NCBI RefSeq assembly: GCF_023821985.2
Contig: NZ_CP098805.1
Coordinates: 4,646,501-4,710,500 of the forward strand
DNA: 64,000 nt
Origin: Dyadobacter chenhuakuii
Lineage (GTDB): Bacteria; Bacteroidota; Bacteroidia; Cytophagales; Spirosomataceae
Direction of reading: 5' to 3'
In this document: positions 43,105 through 52,799 of the stretch, piece by piece
Layout: each line of letters begins with the position of its first letter
Position numbering within the stretch: the first letter of the stretch is position 1
The notes under the pieces: generated by a model
Databases searched by the model: none
What the model saw: the letters and a program-made list of their open reading frames with translations, nothing else
What the model was told of the DNA's origin: nothing
Position numbers and translations under genes: made by a program

Positions 43105-46080
43105 ATGACTAATAAGAACGGAATTATCGGGCTCACCATCGTGATCGCCCTGATTAGCGTCTATTATCTCTCATTTACATTCGTGTCACGCAACATTAAG
43201 GCCAAATCTGTGGCTTACGCGACTGATGCGAAAGGTGAGGTGGACCTGTCAAAAAAACAACGCTACATTGATTCGCTATGGCGCGAGGATGTGTATATCG
43301 GACATACTTTGCAGGAAGTAATGGAGCGTGAACTGAACCTTGGGCTTGACCTTCAAGGTGGTATGCACGTGGTGATGGAAGTGGCTCCTGCCGACATTTT
43401 GAAAGGAATGGCTGGTGGAAACGCTCGCGGCGCTGCATTTCAGACAGCTTTGAAAAAAGCAGCCGAAGACAAATCAGCCAGCAATAGCCAATTCATTAAC
43501 CGTTTTGCAGCCGCATACAAAGAAGCAGCGCCGAATTCAAGTCTGGCTGCCCTTTTCTCAACCAGCTCAAACAGAGGCAAGATCAGCAGTAGCTCATCGG
43601 ATGGCGATGTGATCAAAATGCTGAATACTGAGGTCAATAATTCTATTGACCGTGCCTTCCAGATCACACAGGCCCGTATTGACAAGTTCGGGGTAACAAA
43701 CCCGAACATTCAGCGTTTGCCAGGCCAGAACCGTATTTTGGTTGAGCTTCCAGGCGTTGATAACCCTGAGCGTGTGCGTCGCTTACTTTCTGGCGCTGCA
43801 AAACTTGAATTCTCTGAGGTTTACCTGACCAACGAACTGGCTTCCGGATTGGACGGTTTGGGAAAATATCTGGCTAAGCAGGAAGAAATTAAAAAAGCAT
43901 CAGGCAAACCTGCCGCTGCTGCATCTGCTGCAACAGACACTACTAAGAAAACAGACGGCGGTCTTGCTGCACAATTGGCTCAGAAATCAGCTGATTCTAC
44001 TGCAACCGATTCCTCTGCAATGGCTGCACAAAGTGCTGCATTGACTAACTTGTTCGTTCCAATGCCGCAAGGACTAGGTGTTTTCCTGAAAGACACAGCC
44101 CGTGCAAATGAGATTTTGAACCGTCCGGAAGTGAAATCATTGTTCCCGGCCGACCTCGTATTTATGTGGGATCGTAAAGGAACCGAAGGCGTTAACAACC
44201 AGCTGATCCTGCCATTGTATTTTATCAAAAAAGCAAATGGCCAGGCTGCTATGGAAGGTGACGTGATCGTAGATGCAACGCACGACTACGATGAGCGTGG
44301 CCGCCCGGAAGTAACCATGCGTATGAATGGCGAAGGCGCACGTAAATGGAGAACATTAACCGCGCGCAGCGTAGGCCGCCCGGTTGCTATCATCATTGAT
44401 AACCTGGTTTACACAGCTCCGACTGTTCAAGGCGAGATTCCTAATGGTAACTCAAGCATTACGGGAAGCTTTACAGTGGAAGAGACAAAAGATATGTCTA
44501 ACGTATTGAAAGCGGGTAAATTACCAGCTCCGACGCACATTGTAGAGGAAGCGGTTGTAGGATCTTCACTGGGAGCTGAGGCGATCAATGACGGACTTAT
44601 TTCTTCTGCGGTTGGTTTGCTTATCGTTTTGGTGTTCATGGTGGCTTATTACAGCCGCGCCGGCTGGATCGCTGATATTGCATTGCTGATCAACTTGTTC
44701 TTCCTGTTGGGCGTTATGGCTTCTTTGGGAGCGGTTTTGACGCTTTCAGGTATCGCGGGTATCGTACTTTCCATTGGTATGGCCGTGGATGCAAACGTGC
44801 TTATTTATGAGGGTATTAAGGTTGAGCTGGAAGAAGGAAAACCTTTTGCACAAGCCGTTCGCGATGGTTTCAAAAATTCACTAAGTGCTATTATTGACTC
44901 CAACGTTACAACCTTGCTGACGGGTATTATCCTGTACACATTCGGAACGGGACTTGTACTTGGATTTGCTACAACGCTTGTGCTTGGTTTGTTAACCTCA
45001 TTGTTCTGCGCGATATTCATTACACGTTTGTTCCTGGAACAGCAGATCAAAAACGGTAAAACTTTCCACTTCTATTCCGGTTTGACAAAAAACTGGTTCA
45101 AAGACAACGATTTCGATTTCGTTTCACAACGCCGTCGTTTCTACATTATCTCCGGAATTATCATTGCGATCGGGGTTGGTTCATTCATTTTCAAGGGATT
45201 TGGACTGGGTATTGATTTCAAAGGCGGACGTTCTTATGTTGTTCGTTTCCAGGAATCCGTTGATGCGGACAAGCTGAGAAGCATTATGGATGAAGACCTG
45301 GGCTCGACTACGGAAGTGAAAACATTCGGTGGACAGGATCAGGTGAAAATCACAACAGCTTATCTGATCGAGGAAACGTCAACCGACGCAGATCAAAAGG
45401 CAGAGGCAAAAATTCTGGCCGGTGTCAAGAAAATTCCGAACAATCCTGCTAAGATCGTAAGTTCTAACAAGGTAGGGCCTACAATGGCGAATGATACATT
45501 GTGGTCTGCTATGTACGCTATTTTGCTTGCGCTTGCTGCCAACTTTGTATACATATTAATCCGTTTCAAAAGGGTTGCGTTCAGTTATGGTGCTGTTGTG
45601 TCTCTTGCGCATGACGTGATCATTATCCTGGCGATCTTCTCGCTGTTTAACGGTTGGTTGCCATGGTCGCTTGACATTGACCAAGCGTTCATCGGTGCGA
45701 TCCTGACCATGATTGGTTATTCTATGAATGACACGGTTGTAATTTATGACCGTATCCGTGATTACCTGAAAGACGACAAAGCACATAACCAAAGCCTGCC
45801 TACGGTTATCAACAATGCATTGAACAGTACATTGAGCCGTACGGCCGTAACGGGTATCTCGGTAATCCTTGTTTTGATCGTGCTAATGATCTTCGGAGGA
45901 GCAGTAATTCGTGGATTTACATTCTGTATGCTTCTTGGTGTAATCGTCGGAACATATTCTTCTCTGTTCGTAGCGGCGCCTATCGTAGTTGACTTGCTGC
46001 AACGCGAAAAAAGAAAAGAGCCAGCGTTAACGGTTGCAGAGCCGGTTGCGCCTGCGGGAAGCAAAAAGATTAAAGCATAA
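43105..46080 (+). CDS. secDF: Fused protein translocase subunits SecDF
   Basis: 991 aa fusion of SecD and SecF, which use the proton gradient to pull exported proteins out of the SecYEG channel. The SecD half has GLDLQGGMHVVMEV near residue 78, RIDKFGVTNPNIQRLPGQNRI, and the helix GMAVDANVLIYEGIKVELEEG. The SecF half begins near residue 700, has GIDFKGGRSYVVRF and IGYSMNDTVVIYDRIRD, and ends with the IMxFGG-like segment MIFGGAVIRGF. About 12 transmembrane helices. An Ala/Thr/Ser-rich linker (about residues 270-315) lies inside the SecD periplasmic domain. A strong terminator follows. It acts with SecA (24 kb). Confidence 0.97.
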   Translation: MTNKNGIIGLTIVIALISVYYLSFTFVSRNIKAKSVAYATDAKGEVDLSKKQRYIDSLWREDVYIGHTLQEVMERELNLGLDLQGGMHVVMEVAPADILKGMAGGNARGAAFQTALKKAAEDKSASNSQFINRFAAAYKEAAPNSSLAALFSTSSNRGKISSSSSDGDVIKMLNTEVNNSIDRAFQITQARIDKFGVTNPNIQRLPGQNRILVELPGVDNPERVRRLLSGAAKLEFSEVYLTNELASGLDGLGKYLAKQEEIKKASGKPAAAASAATDTTKKTDGGLAAQLAQKSADSTATDSSAMAAQSAALTNLFVPMPQGLGVFLKDTARANEILNRPEVKSLFPADLVFMWDRKGTEGVNNQLILPLYFIKKANGQAAMEGDVIVDATHDYDERGRPEVTMRMNGEGARKWRTLTARSVGRPVAIIIDNLVYTAPTVQGEIPNGNSSITGSFTVEETKDMSNVLKAGKLPAPTHIVEEAVVGSSLGAEAINDGLISSAVGLLIVLVFMVAYYSRAGWIADIALLINLFFLLGVMASLGAVLTLSGIAGIVLSIGMAVDANVLIYEGIKVELEEGKPFAQAVRDGFKNSLSAIIDSNVTTLLTGIILYTFGTGLVLGFATTLVLGLLTSLFCAIFITRLFLEQQIKNGKTFHFYSGLTKNWFKDNDFDFVSQRRRFYIISGIIIAIGVGSFIFKGFGLGIDFKGGRSYVVRFQESVDADKLRSIMDEDLGSTTEVKTFGGQDQVKITTAYLIEETSTDADQKAEAKILAGVKKIPNNPAKIVSSNKVGPTMANDTLWSAMYAILLALAANFVYILIRFKRVAFSYGAVVSLAHDVIIILAIFSLFNGWLPWSLDIDQAFIGAILTMIGYSMNDTVVIYDRIRDYLKDDKAHNQSLPTVINNALNSTLSRTAVTGISVILVLIVLMIFGGAVIRGFTFCMLLGVIVGTYSSLFVAAPIVVDLLQREKRKEPALTVAEPVAPAGSKKIKA

Positions 46081-46091
46081 GGATTTTATAG

Positions 46092-46134
46092 AATAAAAAG
46101 GGGTTAGGTTCATTACTTTCCCCTTTTTATTTTG
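46092..46134 (+). terminator. Rho-independent terminator of secDF
   Basis: A 12-bp perfect stem AATAAAAAGGGG/CCCCTTTTTATT with a 16-base loop, then TTT. Confidence 0.85.
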
Positions 46135-46206
46135 TCTATATACTCATATGGAAAATTTTCTTTTTAGTTTTAACAGATGTTAATATAACTACAACAAACG
46201 CATTAT

Positions 46207-47667
46207 ATGGCAAATCAGCTCTGGGCAAAAAAGCCTATTGAAAAATTGTTACAAGAATCAACCGGAGAAGCGAACCAGTTAAAGCGATCACTTAGTTCAA
46301 CCAGTTTGGTAGCCCTTGGCATTGGTGCCATTATCGGTGCCGGGCTCTTTTCATTAACAGGAATTGCCGCTGCCGAACATTCAGGACCGGCAGTTACCAT
46401 TTCATTCATACTTGCAGCCGTGGGTTGCGGATTTGCCGGACTTTGCTACGCAGAGTTTGCATCGATGATACCCATTGCGGGAAGTGCTTATACCTATTCC
46501 TATGCTACTATGGGCGAATTTGTTGCCTGGATTATCGGCTGGGACCTTGTTTTGGAATATGCATTGGGAGCGGCAACCGTTTCGGTAAGCTGGTCACGTT
46601 ACCTGCTCGAATTTCTAAGCAAATTTGACATTCACCTTCCTACACAGCTCGTTTGCTCTCCTTTTGAAGTCGTTAAACTGAGCGACGGCACCATCATAGA
46701 CAACGGAATCGTAAATTTGCCGGCCATATTCATTGTCTGCATGCTTTCATTGCTTTTAATAAGAGGAACAGAAGGTTCTGCGTTTTTGAACAATATGCTT
46801 GTTGTATTGAAAGTGGCAGTAGTGCTTGTTTTCATCGCATTGGGATGGAGCCACATTGACCCACAAAATTATGTGCCTTACATTCCTGAGAATACAGGAA
46901 ACTATGAGAACTTCGGCTGGACGGGGATTGCCACCGGTGCTGCGGTCGTTTTCTTCGCATTTATTGGTTTTGACGCCGTTTCAACGGCAGCGCAGGAAGC
47001 AAAGAATCCGCAAAAAGGAATGCCGATCGGGATTCTTGGATCGCTTGTTGTTTGTACGATCCTTTATGTGCTGTTTGCGCACGTTATGACGGGTTTGGTA
47101 AAGTATACGGAGTTCGCAAATGATGCAAAACCAGCCGCCACAGCCTTTGCCAAAACAGGTTACGATTCGCTACAAACGGCTTTGATCATTGCTATTCTGG
47201 CTGGTTACACATCTGTAATGCTGGTTATGTTATTGGGGCAAAGCCGCGTGTTCTATTCAATGAGTAAAGACGGACTTTTGCCAAGATTTTTCAGTGACGT
47301 ACATTCAAAATTCGCTACGCCCTGGAAAACAAACCTTTTCTTTATGGGCTTTGTAAGCATTTTCGCGGGTCTGGTGCCGGTAAGTGACTTAGGCCACATG
47401 GTGAGTATCGGAACATTGTTTGCATTCTGCCTCGTATGTGTGGGCGTGTGGATGCTACGTGTGAAGAGACCTGATCTGAAACGTTCATTCAAGACTCCAT
47501 TGGTCCCTTTTGTGCCGATTATGGGTATTGTCGTATGCCTTTACCTGATGTATTCGCTTCCTGTTGAAAGCTGGTATCGTCTTGCGGTCTGGCTGGCACT
47601 GGGTCTTGCGGTATATTTCGGTTACGGAAAGAAAAACAGTAAAATAGGCAGAGAAGGTAACATTTAA
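46207..47667 (+). CDS. APC-family amino acid permease
   Basis: 486 aa inner-membrane transporter with about 12 hydrophobic segments, of the cationic amino acid transporter (CAT/YfnA-like) branch. Seen: LGIGAIIGAGLFSLTGIAAA (first helix with the GAGxF substrate loop), GPAVTISFILAAVGCGFAGL, PIAGSAYTYSYATMGEF, and FFAFIGFDAVSTAAQEAKNP, all hallmarks of this branch. Transport is probably secondary active import of cationic amino acids; the exact substrate is not determined. A shared bidirectional terminator lies between it and lhgO. Confidence 0.93.
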   Translation: MANQLWAKKPIEKLLQESTGEANQLKRSLSSTSLVALGIGAIIGAGLFSLTGIAAAEHSGPAVTISFILAAVGCGFAGLCYAEFASMIPIAGSAYTYSYATMGEFVAWIIGWDLVLEYALGAATVSVSWSRYLLEFLSKFDIHLPTQLVCSPFEVVKLSDGTIIDNGIVNLPAIFIVCMLSLLLIRGTEGSAFLNNMLVVLKVAVVLVFIALGWSHIDPQNYVPYIPENTGNYENFGWTGIATGAAVVFFAFIGFDAVSTAAQEAKNPQKGMPIGILGSLVVCTILYVLFAHVMTGLVKYTEFANDAKPAATAFAKTGYDSLQTALIIAILAGYTSVMLVMLLGQSRVFYSMSKDGLLPRFFSDVHSKFATPWKTNLFFMGFVSIFAGLVPVSDLGHMVSIGTLFAFCLVCVGVWMLRVKRPDLKRSFKTPLVPFVPIMGIVVCLYLMYSLPVESWYRLAVWLALGLAVYFGYGKKNSKIGREGNI

Positions 47668-47691
47668 GTGTAATCTGATTTGTTTTTATAC

Positions 47692-47732
47692 AAAAAGACC
47701 CTGCTTTCACATTGGAGGCAGGGTCTTTTTTA
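47692..47732. terminator. Bidirectional terminator between the permease and lhgO
   Basis: A 13-bp perfect stem AAAAAGACCCTGC/GCAGGGTCTTTTT with a 13-base loop and T-runs on both strands, placed between convergent genes. Confidence 0.9.
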
Positions 47733-47747
47733 TATAGTTTAAAGACG

Positions 47748-48947
47748 TTAAATTCTCGCCAGTACGCGTTCAGAAACTGTTTGCCCGATGGATAGGGAGG
47801 ATGTTGCAGCCGGAGAAGGTGCATTGCAGACATTAATCGCGTTCTTGTTTTCAATGATGGAGAAATCATCCAGCAGCCCGCCATCATAGTCACAAGCCTG
47901 CGCACGAACGCCCGCACCGCCTGGAATAAGGTCATTGCTTTGGATCTCTGGAATAAGCCCTTGTAATGCTTTGGTAAATGCAGCTTTGGAAAAAGAACGG
48001 TAATACTCACCCATGCCTGTTTTCCAATATTTCATCGCCACTTTCCTGAAACCCGGCCAAGCCAGACTTTCCATTAATTCCGGAACATTGACATCGAGCT
48101 TATTATAACCTTCACGACGAAACGCGAAAACCGCATTAGGCCCCGCTTCCACGCCGCCTTCGATCATGCGCGTGAAATGGACGCCCAGAAATGGGAAGTT
48201 AGGATCTGGGACAGGATAGATCAGGTTTTTGACCAAATGCTGCTTCTCTGGTTTTATTTTATAATATTCACCCCGGAAAGGGATGATCCGCACCTTAATG
48301 TCCTCAGGTTGTGTTAATTGAGCAACTTTATCAGAATAAAGCCCGGCGCAGTTGACGATCAGTTTTGTTTGAAAAACTTTGCCCGTTGCAGAAACAACCT
48401 CAGAATGGGTGGTCCGGTCTTTAATATCAATAGCTTTTTCCCCAAAACGGATCTCTCCGCCTATTTTTTGGAAACATTCGGCATACTTTTCCGAAACTGC
48501 TTTGTAATCGATAATGCCAGTATATGGAACCCAAATGCCTTCCAGTCCAACCACATGCGGCTCGATTTCCCGGATTTCTCCTTGTGAGATCATCCTGTTT
48601 TCTGTCAAGCCATTCTGATTTCCCCTTTCAAACAAATTCCTTAGCAACGGCCTTTGGTCTTCGCTCGTTGCAACCACAATTTTGCCGCATAAGTCATAAT
48701 GTACGCCTTCCCGGTCGCAAAAATCAATCAGCATTTGATAACCCCGGATGCAGTTGGTGGCTTTGAGGCTGCCTGGTTTGTAATATAACCCGGAGTGGAT
48801 TACGCCGCTGTTGTGCCCGGTTTGGTGCTTGGCAACTTCGTTTTCTTTTTCGAGAAGAAGAATTTTAAGCGACGGCCACTGCTCTTTCAGTCGTAATGCT
48901 GTGGCGAGCCCTACAATGCCTCCGCCTATGATGGTAATGTCGTACAT
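47748..48947 (-). CDS. lhgO: L-2-hydroxyglutarate oxidase
   Basis: FAD enzyme oxidising L-2-hydroxyglutarate to 2-oxoglutarate, with electrons passed to the quinone pool; a metabolite-repair function. 399 aa. The N-terminus YDITIIGGGIVGLATALRL is the FAD dinucleotide fold, followed by LLLEKENEVAKHQTGHNSGV and IHSGLYYKPGSLKA, which are diagnostic of the group. FRGEYYKIKPEK and GPNAVFAFRREGY lie in the middle. ATG 48947 is the right start: the upstream extension would run into the anmK stop at 48982. The 34-bp gap suggests co-transcription with anmK. Confidence 0.93.
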   Translation of the reverse strand: MYDITIIGGGIVGLATALRLKEQWPSLKILLLEKENEVAKHQTGHNSGVIHSGLYYKPGSLKATNCIRGYQMLIDFCDREGVHYDLCGKIVVATSEDQRPLLRNLFERGNQNGLTENRMISQGEIREIEPHVVGLEGIWVPYTGIIDYKAVSEKYAECFQKIGGEIRFGEKAIDIKDRTTHSEVVSATGKVFQTKLIVNCAGLYSDKVAQLTQPEDIKVRIIPFRGEYYKIKPEKQHLVKNLIYPVPDPNFPFLGVHFTRMIEGGVEAGPNAVFAFRREGYNKLDVNVPELMESLAWPGFRKVAMKYWKTGMGEYYRSFSKAAFTKALQGLIPEIQSNDLIPGGAGVRAQACDYDGGLLDDFSIIENKNAINVCNAPSPAATSSLSIGQTVSERVLARI

Positions 48948-48981
48948 GGGTTGTTTAATTACTAAAATAAAAAGCGGCTGA

Positions 48982-50175
48982 TCAGCCTGGAAACGAAATT
49001 TTCCCCATGGACACGCCAGGCACCCCTTCTTTTTCCCCAAGATGCATTTGTTGGCCGGCTACCGCTTCATTTGCCAAAACAGCGAACAAAACCGCCTCCT
49101 TAGCATCGCCAGAAATGCCCAGCTTATCAATTTTCAACACAGGACGGTTCAATGCGTGTGAAATCCCCGACATTAAAACCGGGTTATGCGCGCCGCCGCC
49201 ACTTGCGTAAATGGTGTAAGTCTCATCCTCCTCCATTACGCTTCGGATTGCGTCAGAAATAGTTTCTGCGCTAAGCTGCGTCAATGTTGCGATAATGTCC
49301 TGTCGGGACACAGAGATCAGTTTAGATTGCTGAATGGCGGATTCTACGTAATCGAAATTGAAAACTTCGGGGCCGGTTGTTTTGGGGAAAGGCGCTTTGA
49401 AAAATGGATAGGACTTTAATGCTGCCAGCAATGTTTCATTTACTTTGCCGCTCGCTGCAATGGTGCCGTTTTCATCGTATGGTTTGTGGTAAAATCGCTT
49501 GGTATAGGCGTCCAGAAGTGTGTTTCCGGGACCCGTATCGGTCGTGAATATTTTGGTTGTGTCTAATGAACCCGGCAGGAATGTAAAGTTGGCAATGCCG
49601 CCCATATTTAGCAGAATGCGGTTTTCACCTTCTTTGGAAAAAAGAAAATGATCCCCATATACAGCCAGAGGCGCTCCTTCGCCGCCTGCGGCAATGTGTT
49701 TTTGGCGAAAATCACTTAATGTAATCACGCCCGTCTTCGCTGCAATGTGGTCACCGTCGCCGATCTGCAATGTGGCATTCGGGAAACCGGGAAGCTTATG
49801 CTGTTTTTTGGGAGCGTGAAAAACCGTTTGGCCGTGACTGGCGATCAGGTCAATGTGCTCAATGTCAAGGTCCCAGCTATTAAGGCAATCCAGGATCATC
49901 TTGGCGTGCGTCGTGCCTATGAACGGGTTCAGGAGACAGAGCTGCTGAAAATCGATCTGTCTTTTTGCAAAAATTTGCAGGATTTCATTGCGAAATTCCT
50001 CGGTGTAAGGTACGGTTGTGAAAAATTCCAGTTCCAGTTCCGTTTTTGTCCCGCTTCCTTTAATGTTACAAACAGCCACATCCAGCCCATCCAGTGAAGT
50101 TCCGGACATTAACCCAATGATCCTGCGGGACTTTTTGCCCGAGATCTCGTAGAGTTTCTCAATATGTGCTCTCAT
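48982..50175 (-). CDS. anmK: Anhydro-N-acetylmuramic acid kinase
   Basis: Opens and phosphorylates 1,6-anhydro-MurNAc released by lytic transglycosylases, giving MurNAc 6-phosphate for recycling. 397 aa. Seen: IGLMSGTSLDGLDVAV near residue 20 (phosphate loop), LIASHGQTVFHAP, LQIGDGDHIAAKTGV, VTLSDFR-type Asp, LNMGGIANFTFLP, DTGPGNTLLDAY and YASGGGAHNPVLM. The start MRAHIEKLYEISGKK is the natural ATG. It precedes lhgO by 34 bp. A MurQ etherase gene is not in the window. Confidence 0.96.
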   Translation of the reverse strand: MRAHIEKLYEISGKKSRRIIGLMSGTSLDGLDVAVCNIKGSGTKTELELEFFTTVPYTEEFRNEILQIFAKRQIDFQQLCLLNPFIGTTHAKMILDCLNSWDLDIEHIDLIASHGQTVFHAPKKQHKLPGFPNATLQIGDGDHIAAKTGVITLSDFRQKHIAAGGEGAPLAVYGDHFLFSKEGENRILLNMGGIANFTFLPGSLDTTKIFTTDTGPGNTLLDAYTKRFYHKPYDENGTIAASGKVNETLLAALKSYPFFKAPFPKTTGPEVFNFDYVESAIQQSKLISVSRQDIIATLTQLSAETISDAIRSVMEEDETYTIYASGGGAHNPVLMSGISHALNRPVLKIDKLGISGDAKEAVLFAVLANEAVAGQQMHLGEKEGVPGVSMGKISFPG

Positions 50176-50187
50176 AGGCCGTTTTGT

Positions 50188-50228
50188 AAAAAAAGGAAGT
50201 CAAACTCTTGCAAGTCCTGACTTCCTTT
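50188..50228 (-). terminator. Rho-independent terminator of ricT
   Basis: An 11-bp perfect stem AAAGGAAGTCA/TGACTTCCTTT with a 15-base loop, followed on the minus strand by a T-run. Confidence 0.88.
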
Positions 50229-50248
50229 CAGTTATTAATCTGCCGGAT

Positions 50249-51445
50249 TTAATCGGTTTTCTGTGGAGAAGAAGCCTGCGGTTTGTTGGCATTGTTCTTA
50301 TTCTTGCCCGACCGACTTTTTTTCTTTTTCTTCTTCTTTTGCTCCTCGCTGTACTTTTTATCCAGGTTTTCAAGATCGCTGTTGATCTTTCCGGGCGCCC
50401 GGTCCACCGCAGTTCTTTCAACCTGTGGCGTCAGGATTTCCAGTGATTCCGGAATGATATCCTTTTTGTTCAGCTCCATGATTTCCAGCACCTTACTGAT
50501 CGCCACCGGATACCAGTTCGTGTCTTTATCGAAGCCAAACCACATGATCTTCTTGAAAATGTCGGTCTTTTGCAAGACAGCAACTCCTTTTTTGGTCTTC
50601 AAAGGCACATCCACTGTCGGAATGTCCCGCAAAGCATCAATGTAGGTTTCCAGCTCGTAATTCAGGCAGCATTTCAAGCGGCCGCATTGTCCTGATAATT
50701 TTGCAGGATTCAATGACAGATTTTGATAACGCGCTGCGGCTGTTGATATATTTTTAAAATCCGTAAGCCAGGTCGAGCAGCACAATTCGCGCCCGCAAGA
50801 GCCCAAACCGCCCAAACGGCTCGCTTCCTGGCGCAGGCTGATCTGCCGCATTTCAATTCTTACCTTGAATTCCGAAGCCAAAGATTTGATCAGCTCACGG
50901 AAATCGACACGTTCTTCGGAGGAATAATAGAATGTCGTCTTGGTGTTATCCGATTGAAATTCTACATCCGAAAGCTTCATATTGAGCTTCATCTCGCGGA
51001 TGATTTCACGCGTCCGATACAACGTCGGCATTTCACGAGCCATGGCCTGTGTATGCTTATCGAGGTCTTTTTCAGTGGCAACGCGGTAAATAACGTGCAT
51101 ATCATCATTGATGACCACGTTTTTGCGCTTCATTTGAAGCCTTACCAGCTCGCCCTGCAAAGAAACCGTACCGATATGCTGTCCGGAAGCCATTTCACAG
51201 ACCACATAGTCGCCCGTGATGAATTCCAGCTGATTTATATTTCTGAAATACTCTTTCCTTCCTCCTTTGAATTTAACTTCTACAACATCAAAACGCTGGC
51301 TGACAGGCACATCCATGTGACTAAGCCAGTCAAAAACGTTCATTTTATTGCAACCACCTGTTCCACAGGTTCCATTACTTCCACATCCTGAGACTGCCGA
51401 TCCATTAGAACCGCATCCGCCGGATGAACATGATCCACATCCCAT
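50249..51445 (-). CDS. ricT: PSP1/RicT-family protein with Cys-rich N-terminus
   Basis: 398 aa homologue of B. subtilis RicT (YaaT), part of an iron-sulfur-containing complex affecting RNA processing and development there; the role in Bacteroidota is not settled. The core has the paired motifs CGRELCCSTWL near residue 215 and CGRLKCCLNYE near 252. The first 33 residues hold six Cys in Gly/Ser repeats (MGCGSCSSGGCG ... CGSNGTCGTGGCNK), probably a metal or cluster site. The C-terminus is a Lys-rich tail (KKKKKKKSRSGKNKN). It starts 14 bp after purD, so the two are co-transcribed. MNVFDWL at residue 35 is a possible shorter start. Confidence 0.88.
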   Translation of the reverse strand: MGCGSCSSGGCGSNGSAVSGCGSNGTCGTGGCNKMNVFDWLSHMDVPVSQRFDVVEVKFKGGRKEYFRNINQLEFITGDYVVCEMASGQHIGTVSLQGELVRLQMKRKNVVINDDMHVIYRVATEKDLDKHTQAMAREMPTLYRTREIIREMKLNMKLSDVEFQSDNTKTTFYYSSEERVDFRELIKSLASEFKVRIEMRQISLRQEASRLGGLGSCGRELCCSTWLTDFKNISTAAARYQNLSLNPAKLSGQCGRLKCCLNYELETYIDALRDIPTVDVPLKTKKGVAVLQKTDIFKKIMWFGFDKDTNWYPVAISKVLEIMELNKKDIIPESLEILTPQVERTAVDRAPGKINSDLENLDKKYSEEQKKKKKKKSRSGKNKNNANKPQASSPQKTD

Positions 51446-51459
51446 AGTTACTCATATCA

Positions 51460-52749
51460 TCAATCGTTATAACGTATTAAATCCACACCGATGTCATGAC
51501 GGAAATATTTGCCCTCAAACTGCACAGCCTGGGCCGCGCGCTGCGATTTGTGAACCGCATTTTCAAGGGAATTGGCAAGGCCTGTAAGCGCCATCACCCT
51601 TCCTCCATTTGTCACAACTTCGGTGTTTCCATTGAAAGTAGTGCCCGCGTGGTATAAAAACACATCTTCTACTTTTTGGCTGCCGGAAATTACCTTTCCT
51701 TTTTCATAATCTCCTGGATAACCTCCTGACACAACCACGGTCGTCACGGCCACCTGCGGGGAGATTTGTAATTCAAAATCGTTCAAAGTCCCTTTCGCCG
51801 TTGAGGCCATGAGCATAGCAAAATCCGACTGGATCCGTGGGATCACAACCTCCGTTTCCGGATCACCCATTCTCACATTGTATTCGATCACAAAAGGCTC
51901 CCCTTTTATGTTCATTAAGCCGATAAAAATGAAGCCAACGTATTTAATGCCTTCACTTTTCAAACCATGCAATGTAGGTTTAACGACTTTTTCATCTACT
52001 TTTTTCAAAAAATTCGCATCTGCAAAAGCAACTGGCGATACAGCGCCCATTCCGCCTGTATTAAGACCTGTATCGTTTTCGCCGATGCGTTTGTAATCCT
52101 TCGCTTCCGGCAATATTTTATAATGCTCTCCATCTGAAAGGACAAATACGGATAATTCTATCCCTTTCAAAAATTGTTCTATCACAACCTTGTTACCCGC
52201 ATCGCCGAATTTACGGTCCAGAAGCATTTCCCTGAATGCCGTTTCCGCTTCTGAATGCTTTTCTGCGATGATAACGCCTTTGCCGGCAGCGAGTCCGTCG
52301 GCTTTTAAAACAATCGGAAGTGGATGGGCTTCGAGATATTCCAGGCCTTGTTCCAATGTATCAACGGTGAATGTTGCGGAAGAAGCCGTTGGAATGCCGT
52401 ATTTCTGCATGAATTGTTTGGAGAAATCCTTGCTTCCCTCCAATTGCGCACCCGCTTTATTCGGGCCTATGATTTTTATTTTTGAAAGATCTGCCCTGGA
52501 TTCAAAATAATCGACAATGCCGTTGACCAGTGGTTCTTCCGGACCTACGATCACCAGTTCAACATTGTTTTCCAACACCGCATTGGCGATGGCATCAAAA
52601 TCATTGTAAGATATAGAGAGGTTGGTTGCAACACCCGCAGTTCCCGCGTTGCCGGGCGCTACATATAAACTGTCACAAAGAGGGCTTTGGGCTATTTTCC
52701 AGGCAAAGGCATGTTCTCTTCCGCCTGATCCCAATATTAGTATATTCAT
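51460..52749 (-). CDS. purD: Phosphoribosylamine-glycine ligase
   Basis: ATP-dependent ligation of glycine to phosphoribosylamine, second step of purine synthesis. 429 aa, normal. Seen: MNILILGSGGREHAFAWKI at the N-terminus, GPEEPLVNGIVDYF, LKADGLAAGKGVIIA (ATP-grasp lid near residue 140), TGGMGAVSP near 220 and EYNVRMGDPETEVV near 285. It is followed 14 bp later by ricT and preceded 50 bp upstream by recQ, all on the minus strand. Confidence 0.97.
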   Translation of the reverse strand: MNILILGSGGREHAFAWKIAQSPLCDSLYVAPGNAGTAGVATNLSISYNDFDAIANAVLENNVELVIVGPEEPLVNGIVDYFESRADLSKIKIIGPNKAGAQLEGSKDFSKQFMQKYGIPTASSATFTVDTLEQGLEYLEAHPLPIVLKADGLAAGKGVIIAEKHSEAETAFREMLLDRKFGDAGNKVVIEQFLKGIELSVFVLSDGEHYKILPEAKDYKRIGENDTGLNTGGMGAVSPVAFADANFLKKVDEKVVKPTLHGLKSEGIKYVGFIFIGLMNIKGEPFVIEYNVRMGDPETEVVIPRIQSDFAMLMASTAKGTLNDFELQISPQVAVTTVVVSGGYPGDYEKGKVISGSQKVEDVFLYHAGTTFNGNTEVVTNGGRVMALTGLANSLENAVHKSQRAAQAVQFEGKYFRHDIGVDLIRYND

Positions 52750-52799
52750 AAATGGTTAATTGTTTCACTAAAACACTGACAACAAGTTCTTCCAGCCCG

